Of a DNA stretch of 64,000 bases, positions 36,201 through 47,084 are shown in pieces. Under the pieces are notes generated by a model. The model ran no database searches, was not told the origin of the DNA, and saw only the letters and a list, made by a program, of their open reading frames with translations. This DNA comes from Euphorbia lathyris (Eukaryota; Streptophyta; Magnoliopsida; Malpighiales; Euphorbiaceae), in NCBI RefSeq assembly GCF_963576675.1, contig NC_088919.1, forward strand, positions 41,872,501-41,936,500, in the 5' to 3' direction. Numbering within the stretch: the stretch's first letter is position 1; every line of letters begins with the position of its first letter. Position numbers and translations under genes: made by a program.

Positions 36201-36432
36201 ATGTGACAACAAAAGTGCCATTGATCTATCCAAGAATCCTATCCAACACAGCAGGATGAAGCATGTCAGTATAAGGCATCACTTCATCAGAGATCACGTA
36301 CTAAAGGGTGAGATCAAGCTGACCTAAGTGCCAACAAATGAACAGCTTGCAGATATCTTCACCAAGCCTTTGGCTCGTGAGCAATTTAACATACTAAGGG
36401 AAGCTATCGGTATGTCTAATCCTCTTCAATAA
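33298..36432 (+). pseudogene. Sirevirus-like pol with three internal stops
   Basis: In frame with gag. Protease: LWYIDSACSRHMTG at about 33340 (active site DSA). Integrase: zinc-binding HRRLGH...CNAC, then DLFGP, SDNGGEF and [11 protein letters not shown] (the D, D, E residues), about 33715-34300. Reverse transcriptase: [21 protein letters not shown], about 34975-35700. RNase [17 protein letters not shown], and LADIFTKPLA near the end. Single-base stops lie at 33469-33471 (TGA), 36145-36147 (TGA where the family usually has Trp) and 36325-36327 (TAA); otherwise the frame is open over 1,000 codons, so the damage is recent. Confidence 0.92.
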
Positions 36433-36976
36433 TTCTAAGTATTTGAATAAATGTTGAGTGATTGTCATGCTGACTGATATCAATCTAGTAACTACTGCAC
36501 ATTGAGCTTAATAGTCTATGTTGAGTAGATACAAATGTTGAGTAAATATTCTGTGCTGAGTAGATAGACATATTGAATGATCACCTTACGCTGAGTAGAT
36601 GTACATGCTGTGTGATTAACGTATGTTGAGTTACTAAGAGATAGAAAATCCATCTACGTAGAATTAAATACTCAGTATCATAAACGATTCATATCCTAGC
36701 AAACTGAGTAAAAGCCCACTTGCACCGATAAACAATGACACGTGTAACAAATCATACCTAGAAAAACGCAAGTAATAATGAATACCCATGCGCCGAACCT
36801 GTCATAAATGGCAGAATCTTTGTCGATTAAAATCCCAAGATGAAAACGGCTAGTTCATTAATGACTCAAAACTCTATAAGTAGTGGAAGGATCCCCACTC
36901 ATTACTCTTTACGCTTAAAATCTTCTGAAATCGAATTCTTCTCTCTCCCTAAACCTTAAAACCTTCATCTGTAACA
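36433..36976 (+). other. Sirevirus-like internal spacer between pol and ORF3
   Basis: Non-coding, with at least ten GTTGAGTA/GCTGAGTA words in about 200 bp, and a possible leader of ORF3 (CTCTATAAG near 36872 followed by a pyrimidine-rich stretch). Confidence 0.55.
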
Positions 36977-39365
36977 ATGGCTTCCGGCAAAAACGAAATC
37001 CCTAACGTCACCACTCAGCTTGGCCAACATCTGGCAAACCCACTCAAGCTGACCCCGCCGGTTCATCTAAACCAGTAGAAAGGAACATGATCAAGGTCCA
37101 TAAGAAGGTCAACAACTTGGAGGTTCTGAAATGCAGATGGTTCTCTCCAGGATTCGTCACTTCTGAGAAACCGTTCTGTGACTGGATCGAGAAGAACAAA
37201 TGGACCGGTCTCTTCTCACTCGCCGGAAAAACATACCCTAGACTGGTCAGAGAGTTCTATTCCAACATGTTTGTTGATGAAGAGGATGCTGACTATTTGG
37301 AGACTACAGTCAAAGGTCAGAAAATCACCATAACCCCTGCCTATCTAGCTACTTTGCTAAATTTACCAGAGGAAGGAATAGAATTTAGGACAACAAAAGA
37401 GAAGGTACCAAAGGAAAAGCTTGACAAGATCAAGGGGTTCTGTAAACCCAAGAATCATAAAAGTGAAATACCCAACACCTGTATGGGGCAAGAACAGAAG
37501 ATGGCTCACTACATGCTGACCAACTTCATCTTCCCCAAACTCAACTCAGCCTCATCTGCCTCCAATTTTGAACAGTGCTTCATATGGCACATGTTGACCT
37601 ACACTCCACTTAACATACCCGTCTTTCTAGTTGGGGCTCTTCAACGTAGTGGAAAGAAGCTCAGGTTGGGTTCTTTAATCACTAAGATCCTCGAAGATAA
37701 ACAGATCGAGACCATAAATGAAACTGACACTTTGGGAAGTGAGATCACAGCAGCTCTGCTGGTTGGATTATTATACAATCAACCATTGAAAGGATATGAA
37801 GAAATTGAAGATGTTGAAGAAAATGATGAAGCTGAACAGGAAGAGGTGCCTGAGCATGAGCCTGAGAAAGAAGTGGTGGCTCCTGTTGAGTCCCCTAAGG
37901 AAAAGAAGAAGAAGAAGAGAAAAGCCATTGAAACATGCTCCAAAGACATCAATGCTGTCCCAAAGAAAGTGAGACTAGTATCTCAAGAAAAAGTTAAAGC
38001 TGACCAGGCTAAGGAGAAAGCTGAGTTGGCAGAGAAGAGAAAGAGGCCAGAAGAGCCTGAGGATGAAGAAGAGGGAACCCTGGAATCCCCTTTAATGGAA
38101 AGGAAGAAGGTTAATACCTTAAAGACAGTTGAAGCTGCTCCCCTAGATTGGGCTGTATCTTCCAAAGGTCATGGAACTGACCTAGAAAGGGAAGCTGAGA
38201 AAGAAACTTTTGTTGAGGAAGACGTCCATACTGAGCAGGAAGAACCTGCTGATGTTGAGCAACCTCAGGGTGATGCTGAGCAAAGAGTTGGGGAAGAAGA
38301 AAATATTGCTGTTGAGGATCATGTTGAGCAACATGAGCATCCAACTATGGTAGAAGAGATAGTTGATACTGATGAGGAGAACATTCATGCTAACCCATCT
38401 CCTGCTAAAGAAACAAAGTTCAAGCGGCTCAAGAAGAAAGCCCATAAGACTCCCGCTATTGACCTCCTTGCAGACTCTCCTCCTCAAGATATTGATGCTG
38501 AACTCTCCAAAATTCAGTTCAAATATTTTTCTCATGATGCTGAGCCTGAATCTTCTCCAACGGATCTTGTGCAAAACCAAGCCTCTGTTACTCATATTGA
38601 GGAACAAGCCAAGACTCCGGAGAATCCAAAAACTGCTCAAGATGGAACAAATCCTGCTTCAACTTCACCCACTCAGGATGAGCAGGTCAACATGATTAAC
38701 CAAACTCCACCTCCAACTCAGCATGTTGACAACTCAACTCCTGAAGCTAATCTGCATCAAAATCTAGTCACCAATCAAGGTGATCAATCTGGCAAACAGC
38801 CAACTCCTCCACCATCAAGCTCAATTCCAGCCTCTGAGACAAATGCTGCCAAATTCCAATACTTGAATGCTACTGAGTCAGGACGACGAATCATTGCCTC
38901 TGCCCAGTCCTTACTTCAAGATTTGAACCCTTCTCAAGCTGATGCTACTAGATCATCTCATGCTGAGTCCTCCCACCTATCTGGCATCACTCATCTTCTC
39001 AATGAACTAAGAGGACTCAAGGATCTGGTAAGTATTATAACCACTGTTCAAACTCAGCAACCAAGCCAAGACCAACTAGCAAAGCTGACTGAATTGGTAC
39101 TCACAATGGTGAACCATCTGAACTCGCTTGAAGGCAAAATCCAATAATCGTCAGAAGTTAATCCAGGGTATGCAACTTCTACTGAGCTTCAAGGCCATTT
39201 TGCTAAGTTAACTGCAGAACTGTCCAAATCAAGCGCAACTGGCAATCCTGAGTATGCTACCTCTGCTGAGTTACAAGACTGCTTTGCCAAGCTAACTGTC
39301 GAACTGACTAGTACGCGTGAATTAGTCTCCTCCTCCTCCTAGTGCACAATTGACCAACTGAGTGA

Positions 39366-39370
39366 AGCAG
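39366..39370. repeat. 5-bp target-site duplication of the nested solo LTR
   Basis: AGCAG, repeated at 40105-40109. Confidence 0.85.
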
Positions 39371-40104
39371 TGATAACAACCCAAATTATTCTTGAATAAG
39401 GAATAAGGGAAAATTAATAGAAATAATGGCAAACCATTATTCATTCTAAAAGAGATATTTATGCATGATTAATGTGGAATTAATGATAATTAATGCAGGG
39501 GCGAATATGCAAATAATGAGGAAAAGGAAGGAGTCTCTAGCATTATGCTACGCCATGTGGACCATAACGAGATACGCCCGATGAGAGCGAGTAGCGGAGA
39601 CCCGCCATAGCTCTCAAGGAGAGCGTACATACGCCTTGACGGATCAAAGAATACGAAAAGGCGCCTTTATTACCATCCATGAATGGGAATAAATACAATT
39701 AAATGGCAATTAATAGCCATTAAAGGGGAATAAAGACTTGACTGTTCAAATACTTCAACTCTGAGGGTTTCAATGCTAAATACTGGGATTAATGGAGAAT
39801 TGATAGCAATTAAAGACGAGTAATGACACGAATCTTCACCTGCTTCCCCATTAATGTTGAAGGTTACAAAAACCTATATAAATACCCCAGCTTCCTAGGA
39901 TCAAAGGTACACTTACTGGTTCTCTACTTTTGTGCTTACAGTTTATTCTCAGGAATATTACTAACTTTGGCATCGGAGTGTCCCCGGCCGATCCCAACGG
40001 CGCCTCACAGGGAAGTGCTCCGATCAAGGATTTTTCCACAAGTTATCAATTTTCTTTAATTAAAAATGGAATAAGAAAGGGTAGAAAACTTATCTTATTT
40101 ATCA
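39371..40104 (+). mobile_element. Solo LTR nested in Sirevirus-like ORF3
   Basis: 734 bp, beginning TGATAACAACCC and ending TTATTTATCA (inverted TGATAA/TTATCA ends), flanked by AGCAG. A TATA box (CTATATAAATACCCC, 39873) and the segment GGCATCGGAGTGTCCCCGGCC (split here as GGCATCGGAGTG then TCCCCGGCC) resemble Ty3/gypsy Tat-type LTRs. Strand is set by the TATA box. No internal domain remains. Confidence 0.85.
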
Positions 40105-40615
40105 AGCAGTAAGTTTACTCAACATCAACAAAGCACAAATGGATGTTGATCCAGTCTCAAATAGTCAACTCTTGAGCTTTTCCCAAGCAATTATGAAGGC
40201 AATGCGCATCAACAATGCTCAGCGCATGTTTTATGACTCTGCCTTGCTAAAGATGTACCATCAATCTTTTGGTCAGATCACCAGCTCGCTCACCTGGCTT
40301 AGCAAATCACATGAATGCCTACTTAGCATGATCAGCAGCTCCCTCCGGGTTCCTCGGCATGTCCAAGATGACAGTGTCCCTGTAATTGATGGCTTGGGTG
40401 AAAGCACTAAGAGGCTTCAGCGCTACTCCCATTACCTCTCCAATGCAGCTAGAAACGAAACCTTCCTTTATACACCCGATGATGGCAAAACGGGGGAGAC
40501 AAGCCAAGAAGGAACTCAGCTTGCAGGTAATGCCTCAGGAAGTAAGGGTAAAGGCAAAGGAGTATATCAAGCTGATCAAGCTGACCATCTGAAGGAAAAG
40601 AAGAAGAAGAACTAG

Positions 40616-41068
40616 ATATAGTCTAGTCAATGTTTAGAACTTAGCATAGAATCCTTCCTTCCTTATATGCTCATATGTTTTTGTTTTTTTGCTCAATCTA
40701 TGTCAAGTACTATTTCCTCAATCTGATCGATAAAATTGAACAAACAAATTAAGAAGTAAAACATACTCAGTATACATTAACACTAAAATACTTAGGTAAT
40801 AAACTGAGTAACAACATACTTCTTATATTTTTGAAAGCTGACTTAAATCCAACTAGCTCAGATCTTGAAAAATCTAAACGTTAAACTAAGTCAGTATACA
40901 CAAATGTCTTAAGGTTAATTCAATTAAATCTTGAAAGGTTTAGAATTAAGTTAAAGACAATATGTGCAACCCTTACGGGGGAGTCATTTCAAAAATAAAT
41001 CAATCATGGGGTAACTTATAACTGAGTTCCATAATTATGTATTTTGCCAACATCAAAATGGGGGAGTT
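40616..41068 (+). other. Sirevirus-like 3' untranslated region and polypurine tract
   Basis: Non-coding. The polypurine tract AAAATGGGGGAG is at 41055-41066, immediately before the 3' LTR. Several ACTCAG/CTGAGT words are present. Confidence 0.8.
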
Positions 41069-42203
41069 TGTTGAAACACCTTTCCACAAGATTTTGATTT
41101 GACAAAATCATCCATGATTAAGAGGCAATTAAATTTAAATGCTTTGATTTAATTGTACTGATGTGTTTGTTCAATATTGAGTGCAAAAATATATATAAAG
41201 TTAAACAGGATAAAAGTCAGCATAAGCCAAGCTGAGTGGAATGGAACTCAGCATGAAAGAATAGAAGCTGAGTGGAGTAGAACTCAGTCTCAGAAGTCTT
41301 CTTCAAAGTTGCCAGAACGAAGCTGACTAAATTAGAAGACTCCTTCAAAATTGAATAAACAGAATGGAGCTGACTAAGAAGGAACTCAGCATGGAAGTTG
41401 AACATTCGAAGATAACGAATGAAGCTGAGTGACAGTTAGGACAGCATGAAGGATCCGTTCACTAAAGGACAAAGTCTGCCAATCTTCTGCACCAATAATT
41501 GAAGCCTCGAAAATACACAGAAGACTAATTCCAAGAAACATGGGTCAATGGATTATTGGTAAAAGACAACTGGCACAAAAAGACAAGTCTGATGCAAGAA
41601 GACAAAACCTGACGCCTGAAGAAAACAAAGGAAGGGAATGGCGGAACAGTCTGAAGCTGACCAGAAGATGTTCCCTAAAAGAGCCGTTTTGGTGTTAATG
41701 GCTAAAACAATTCAAATGATCCATATGCAGATTTCCATCTATAAAAAGACAATCAAGAACCTTGGATCATTGCCGAAGTATCAAAAGAAAAATATAAGAG
41801 AGAAAATCTTCAAAGCACTCAAATACAAAAAGATCTTACACCAACATTTCTATTCTCTGTGTAAATGCTAGATTGATTGTTTTGTAATCATCTAAGGTGT
41901 TCTTTACTTGAAAAAAGAACAAGTGTGTAATCAATAGAAATATTGAGAGTGTTGAGCTGAGTACTTGGTTGTAAGTATTCAGTGGTAGAAAAATCTAAGT
42001 GCTGGGTTGTAGTACTTAGTAGGAGCTGAGTAGACGAATAGAGGACGTACTCTTGCATACTCACTGCCTTGTAAAGGGTTTGTGCTCTACTTTGAAAGAG
42101 CTCAGTATTGGATTGAAAATCCCAAGAGGAACTGGGGACTGGACGTAGGCAGAGAGGCCAAACCAGGATAAGTCGTGCTGAGTAACTTCTAAACTCTTTC
42201 TCT

Positions 42204-42256
<53 letters not shown>

Positions 42257-42544
42257 CATGTGTTCCTTGTGAAATTTACTCAGCTTATAAATTGTTAAAA
42301 CTGAAACTGAGTAAATCTGAGTGCTGAGTTGGAAGCTGACCTTTTCAAGTGTCAATTCCCAACTCTCAAGTCAAGCAGTCTTAGTCAGCATAGAACTAAA
42401 ACTGTCTGACAAATCAATCGACCGTGCTGACCAACACGCTGAGTTATCAAACTCTTAAAATAACATTAAGTCAGCATAATTAAAAGCGAAAAAGTTACAT
42501 TAGTTCCTATCCCCCCCCTTGGAACTAATTACTAGGGACCAACA
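41069..42544 (+). repeat. 3' LTR of the Sirevirus-like element
   Basis: 1,476 bp, TGTTGAAACACC...GGACCAACA. It is longer than the 5' LTR because of an expanded TA run (about 42206-42250) and a 10-bp difference near 41330. High similarity to the 5' LTR throughout. Confidence 0.93.
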
Positions 42545-42549
42545 TCACT
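42545..42549. repeat. 5-bp target-site duplication, right
   Basis: TCACT, matching 30000-30004. Confidence 0.85.
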
Positions 42550-42851
42550 TACCTGGCCATGTCATAGGGTAAAACTCAATTAACTGTTAAGGCAGCAATA
42601 GTGAAAATTGCAGGTTGTACTTATATTGCAGGTCAAATTATGTTTAAATTGATGCCTATCCATCATTCACATAGGAAGAAACTTTTTTAGATATATTTTC
42701 CAAGGAAGTCGATAGCAAAAAGTTCATATGCTTAAAAGTTCAAGCAATCCATGCTATATTTTCCATGGTTTCCTATGTATTTCATTATCCAATGAAAAAA
42801 TAGATGAAAAGAAAAGAAATTAAAGAAGAAAGGTCGGTGTTACTTTAAATT

Positions 42852-43865
42852 ACTAACATATAGACTTCCCATCTTGAGCAGCGTAGTTATTGTCTAATAA
42901 GGACAGAGTCTGCTCTAATTGGAATAGCGGGGTGTTTGGTATTCTACTGGAATAGGGATAAGGATAAAGGTTGAGAAAGGGATATGGATAAATGATTGGG
43001 ATAAGTATAAAAATATGATAGTTGAGAATTATTATTCAATGTTTGATATGTGGGATAGGGATAAAATAATATATTTTTACTATTTTAACCTTATTTAAAC
43101 TACATAACATTAATTTGAGGGATAACATGGACTTTTCCATCCTATTAAAATCATAGGAGCTTATCTCACCCCCTCTTGGGTATGGGATTTGAGGGATAAG
43201 AGGCTTATCCCTCATGTGTCTCACTCTTTTATCTCCCAAACAAACACGAGATAACTTGTCTCATGTTTTTTTATCCCTATCCCACCTCCTATATCCCTTC
43301 TAACAAACACCCCGTACATGCATTAACATTAAAGACCGTAAGAAACAACTTCCAAGAAGAATTCATATTCACTTGCACTAGACTAAAAGATATGATTGAC
43401 AACCTTTTATTTCACAAACCAGTTGCATACACTTCTCTACAATGGACATTAAATGACAATACCTAGGATAACCGTTAACACAGATTATCTCATCTAATTG
43501 TCTGAAGTTCCTTGGATCATCCTCCTGCATTTCAGGAATAAAAGGTTTTACTACAAACAGAAAGTATGATAACATGTGGCAGTATGTCATCAACAACCAA
43601 CTCTATATGTATATGTATAGTTTGATTTCCCGACCTATATATTACTTCACTTTTCCATTTTGCAAGTTGCTTTTACACTTGAAATAAATCGATCAAAGTT
43701 ATTGAAAGTCTTCTGACAATTATACGCCATAAATGAATATTAATCCAAGAACCAGGTGTTAAATAAACATTGAAATTGAGAAGTGCGCCTTCGTTCTAAC
43801 TTCGGTAAAAATAGGCAACAAAATAAAGACATGATCAACTGGAGTGGCAGAATATGGGCACCCAT
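42852..43865 (-). pseudogene. RNASEH2B: RNase H2 subunit B exons, disrupted
   Basis: Minus-strand exons. A: 43865-43789, after a TTTTTTCAG acceptor, encodes GCPYSATPVDHVFILLPIF, holding the ATPVDP-type motif of the family. B: 43524-43404, after ATGCAG, encodes PRNFRQLDEIICVNGYPR and IVEKCMQLVCEIK. C: about 43360-43315 and 42927-42852, decayed and split by a MITE, encodes a SS.K.F-like stretch then LFQLEQTL and LLDNNYAAQ. Phases of A, B and the start of C agree. RNase H2B is the non-catalytic partner of the nuclear enzyme that removes ribonucleotides from DNA. Exon A ends in GC instead of GT and exon C has a stop, so I read this as a relic. Upstream exons were not found in the 20 kb of transposons beyond 44000. 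Confidence 0.65.
42928..43314. mobile_element. 387-bp MITE inside the RNase H2B relic
   Basis: Terminal inverted repeats CGGGGTGTTTG (42928) and CAAACACCCCG (ending 43314), with related subterminal words (GGGATAAGG, CTTATCCC). It is flanked by TAG and TAC, perhaps a decayed 3-bp duplication, as expected of Harbinger-type MITEs. No coding sequence. Confidence 0.8.
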
Positions 43866-44036
43866 CTGAAAAAAAGGAATGAGAGACATAATATGAAAAG
43901 GAGACTGATTAATCATTAATCTAGTTAAAGTCAATGGAAATGAAGAATGTTCAAATAATTTACAAGATGGGTTATCATTTACATAATTTGAAAGCAATCA
44001 ATAAAAAAGAAATGGCATTACTACTTCAAATGCCCA

Positions 44037-44136
44037 CTAAGAGCAACTCTAGTGGTCAATCAAAAGGACCAATTTGAAATTTGGCAGGAGTACCTAACCA
44101 CAAGAAAAGAAGGCTGGAGACTTCCCAGATTCAAGC
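44037..44136. mobile_element. Left end of a Harbinger-like or MITE sequence
   Basis: TAA followed by GAGCAACTCTAGTGGTCAAT, a typical terminal sequence of plant PIF/Harbinger-type elements. The right end was not found; the Harbinger ORF1 relic at 48501-49540 may belong to the same element, with the solo LTR, foldback and Helitron inserted into it. Confidence 0.45.
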
Positions 44137-44141
44137 AAGTC
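44137..44141. repeat. 5-bp target-site duplication of the gypsy-type solo LTR
   Basis: AAGTC, repeated at 47997-48001. Confidence 0.85.
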
Positions 44142-44869
44142 TGTCACGTTCGTGCCCTTAAATTTTATTTATTATACCCCAAACCCTAAGTTATATTAAA
44201 TTCGTTATAGGATTGATCGATTAATTGGGTGTTACGGGTATAGTTTTGAGGGTAATTGCACATTTTTATAACAATTATAAGTTTAGGGTAAGTTTTAAAA
44301 GAAATTAGATTTTTGGAGGACCAAAAAGACTAATTAACCACTTAATTCAAGGCCTATATATAGCCTTATTGAGAATTGAAAATCATTTGGATCAAATTCA
44401 TCCTTTTACATTGTTCTTCCTCCTCCACTCTCTCTCTTCATTCTCCTCCACCTTCCACCACCACCAAAAACAGGACAGCTCCACCGTTTTGCGTGTTTCC
44501 TGAGATCTAACCATCCAAATGACCTGAAATTTTAACTGGAGACGCTAGACACATAGAAGCAACTTCTGAACGGAGGGATTTTGATTTGGAGGTGTGAGAA
44601 GAGAATACGGGCTAGGCAAATTTTGGGACAGATTTAGGGTTTTGTGGTGTTAATCTCAAATTTAGGCTAAGGTAAGTAACTATCAACTAGTTTTTGGTTT
44701 GCATGTATAAATATATGTATATTAAGCTATAAATCTCCATGAATTTGTCTCCTAAGGGTTTTCTTAGAAATTATTTGAGTATTGGTTGTTGATTTGAGAT
44801 TGTGTTCAAGTTTGAAGGAAATGAGTTCACAATGGTAATTTTGAACTATTTTGATGTTGATTTGAATTT

Positions 44870-45120
44870 CTTTAAGAGTTTTAATGTTATTTTGGTTCAA
44901 TTAGTGTTCAAATTGGAATTTGGTTCAATTAGTGTTCAATTGGAATTCTTTAAGGGTTTTTTTAATGTTATTTTGGTTCAATTAGTGTTCAAATTGGAAT
45001 TTGGTTCAATTAGTGTTCAATTGGAATTCTTTAAGGGTTTTAATGTTATTTTGGTTCAATTAGTGTTCAATTGGATTTCTTTAAGGGTTTTAATGATATT
45101 TTGGATTTCTTCAGGGTTCA
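44870..45120 (+). repeat. Tandem repeat inside the solo LTR
   Basis: Units of 50-80 bp: TCTTTAAGGGTTTTAATGTT, ATTTTGGTTCAATTAGTGTT, CAAATTGGAATTTGG. Three full or partial copies and a decayed fourth. The long reading frame over this stretch is a by-product of the repetition. Confidence 0.8.
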
Positions 45121-45295
45121 ATTGCTATTTTGGTTCAGTAAATGTTGGATTTCGATTTATTAATGATTGTAGTAAAGTTGGATCTATTTGATGAAATTGA
45201 AGTTTGGTTGGATTTTGGGTAATGTTTGTATCCATCAGGAGTAGTCCGGACGGGTGGTTTGATATTTGAAGACCATGTTCAGTGAGGAACATGGC

Positions 45296-45303
45296 CTGTG
45301 TAC
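45296..45303. repeat. 8-bp target-site duplication of the hAT element, left
   Basis: CTGTGTAC, repeated exactly at 47085-47092. Confidence 0.88.
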
Positions 45304-47084
45304 TAGGGATGGGCGCGGATCCTGGAGATACTGGACCAGACCGAATATCCGAGGAAAAAACTCCGGAATTGGACCGGATCGTTGACTTTTTTTGGAGAAC
45401 CGAACTGGATTGGACTGTTGACTTTTCGTCAAAGAACTGGACCGAACTGGACCGAAATTTATCCAGGACCGGACCGATAACCGGATGGGATTGGATTGGA
45501 TTGGACCGAACTGAAATAACCGAAAGTTTAGCAATAATAAATTTATGTTTCATACATTAACTTTATATAAAGAGACATATTATATAATATATAGCTATAT
45601 ATTTTGTAAGGTTTGGTAAACTAATTACAATAATATAAATTTATCATTTATTAATAAGGTATAACATTATTATATAGTCATAAAAATTATCCCGATTAAT
45701 TCTCGTTTATAAAATGAAATAAAAAATATTTACCTAAAATGTAGACATGGAGAATCAAACACCTAACCAAATAGAACATTGTTAATCGCCTTAACCATCT
45801 GAACCAATTCTAATTCTTGTTAACCATTTAATTAAGTAACAAATGTTAGAAGTTTTAAATATTAAATTTTTTAAACATTTTATAAAATAGAATCTCATGC
45901 TTCTTTTACCTATTCTCTCTGCTTCGATTTTTCTCTAGGGTTCTATCTCCTCCACTGCACTCCATCGCCGCTACCACCTCGCACACCGCTGCTACCACCT
46001 CGCACGCCGCCACCTCCACCTCGCACGCCGCCACCTCCACCTTTTACCGATCTAAACTCTAGTAAGTTTTCTAAACTCTGAACTTTTATATTTTAATTTC
46101 TAAACTCTGTGTTGTGTACATTGTGTAGATTTGAAGTTTTATATATTCTGTGTTATATTTGAAGTTTTATATGTTAGGGTATTAGATATAGTTCTTAATT
46201 AATTTACTTAGCAATTATATTTCATAGTTTTATTTTAATTAAATGTTTATGAATACTATTTTTCAATGAAAGGGTGGGACGCGAAGGAAGGGCTGGACAT
46301 TCCAACTATGTTGGCACCCCCAACACACTTCAGGTTTTTTTAACCGAATCAAATGCACTTTGGTAAGAATATTTTTTTTCCTTTTACTTTTTGCTAATGT
46401 GTAGATTAATTTTATTGAAGTGAAAGCTAATTAATTTAACATTTGTTGATTCACTAATATGGTAAATTTTATATGTTTAGGTTGATGTTTGGCTTTTACT
46501 GCATTTGCTTTGGAAAACAAGGAATTTGTTGTGTTAAGAAGATTCAATTACAAATTGGGATGATGATTAGAGAGATTTTGCTAATGAAATGTTATCTTTT
46601 TTGAATTAAATGTTGTTTGTTTTTGTGGATTTGTTATTTTGTAACTTTGATTTTGTGGGTTTTTTTAGCATTGTTGTCTACCGTAACTTTTAATATTTTG
46701 ATTTTGTGGGTTTTTTTAGCCTTGTTGTCTACTGTAACTTTTAATGAATGTTGTTTACTTCCTAAAAAAATATCATTTATTTCAAGTTATGTAAGATAAT
46801 AAAATTTTATATTTTATTATCTTGTAAATTAAAATTTTAATTTATTTTTTAGGACTTAAACTATTAGATATTTATCCGAATCACCGAAAAATTATATTGG
46901 ATTGGACCGAAACCGAATCTCCGAATCCCCGAACTGAATTGGACTGAAATTTTGGGGCAATTCAATTCTGGAGATTTATTCTTTCAATCCAATCCTGGAG
47001 ATTTCCTTTTATTAATCTCCAAATTTCAATCCAATACCGGAGATTCATGAATCCCCGACTTGGACCGAACAGTGCCCAGCCTTA
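45304..47084. mobile_element. Non-autonomous hAT transposon
   Basis: 1,781 bp. The ends are TAGGGATGGGC and (reverse complement of the right end) TAAGGCTGGGC, matching at 9 of 11 positions, with an exact 8-bp TSD; both are hAT hallmarks. Subterminal regions are rich in GGACCGAA/TCCGAATCC words. The centre has a CT-rich leader-like stretch (45910-45950) and about three units of a 20-24-bp minisatellite around ACCTCGCACGCCGCC (45972-46040), then a 49-bp duplication (46646-46745). I see no transposase domain. Confidence 0.88.

Larger units (their letters stand above)
36977..40615 (+). pseudogene. Sirevirus-like ORF3 (plant transposon-protein domain, acidic tail), broken by a solo LTR
   Basis: A likely start at ATG 36977 is put out of frame by a one-base change near 37015; the open part begins at 37087. 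Residues about 1-235 (FSLAGKTYPRLVREFYSNMF, ITITPAYLATLLNLP) resemble the 'putative plant transposon protein' domain. The rest is low complexity: Glu/Lys-rich with KEKKKKKRK, then Pro/Gln/Ser-rich, with two repeats of YATS.ELQ..FAKLT.EL. Stops at 39145-39147 and 39340-39342 and a solo LTR at 39371-40104 interrupt it. Removing the LTR and one TSD leaves the downstream part (40110-40615, ending GKGKGVYQADQAD...KKKKN) in the same frame. It occupies the place of the env-like ORF of some Sireviruses, but I see no signal peptide or membrane segment. Confidence 0.75.
30005..42544 (+). mobile_element. Sirevirus-like Ty1/copia retrotransposon, complete, with nested solo LTR
   Basis: 12,540 bp with two LTRs, 5-bp TSDs, an initiator-tRNA-Met primer-binding site, gag, pol in copia order (protease, integrase, reverse transcriptase, RNase H), a long third ORF after pol, and a polypurine tract. 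Long elements with an extra 3' ORF and this gag/pol type are typical of the Sirevirus (SIRE/Maximus) lineage. Point stops in gag, pol and ORF3 make it non-autonomous now. The two LTRs remain very similar. Confidence 0.88.

Noticed and set aside
44802..45191. 129-codon frame with internal peptide repeats
   Set aside because: Produced by the tandem DNA repeat in the solo LTR; no protein family and hydrophobic repeats follow the DNA period.
45125..45560. Overlapping frames on both strands
   Set aside because: They arise from the GGACCGAA-type terminal repeats of the hAT element.
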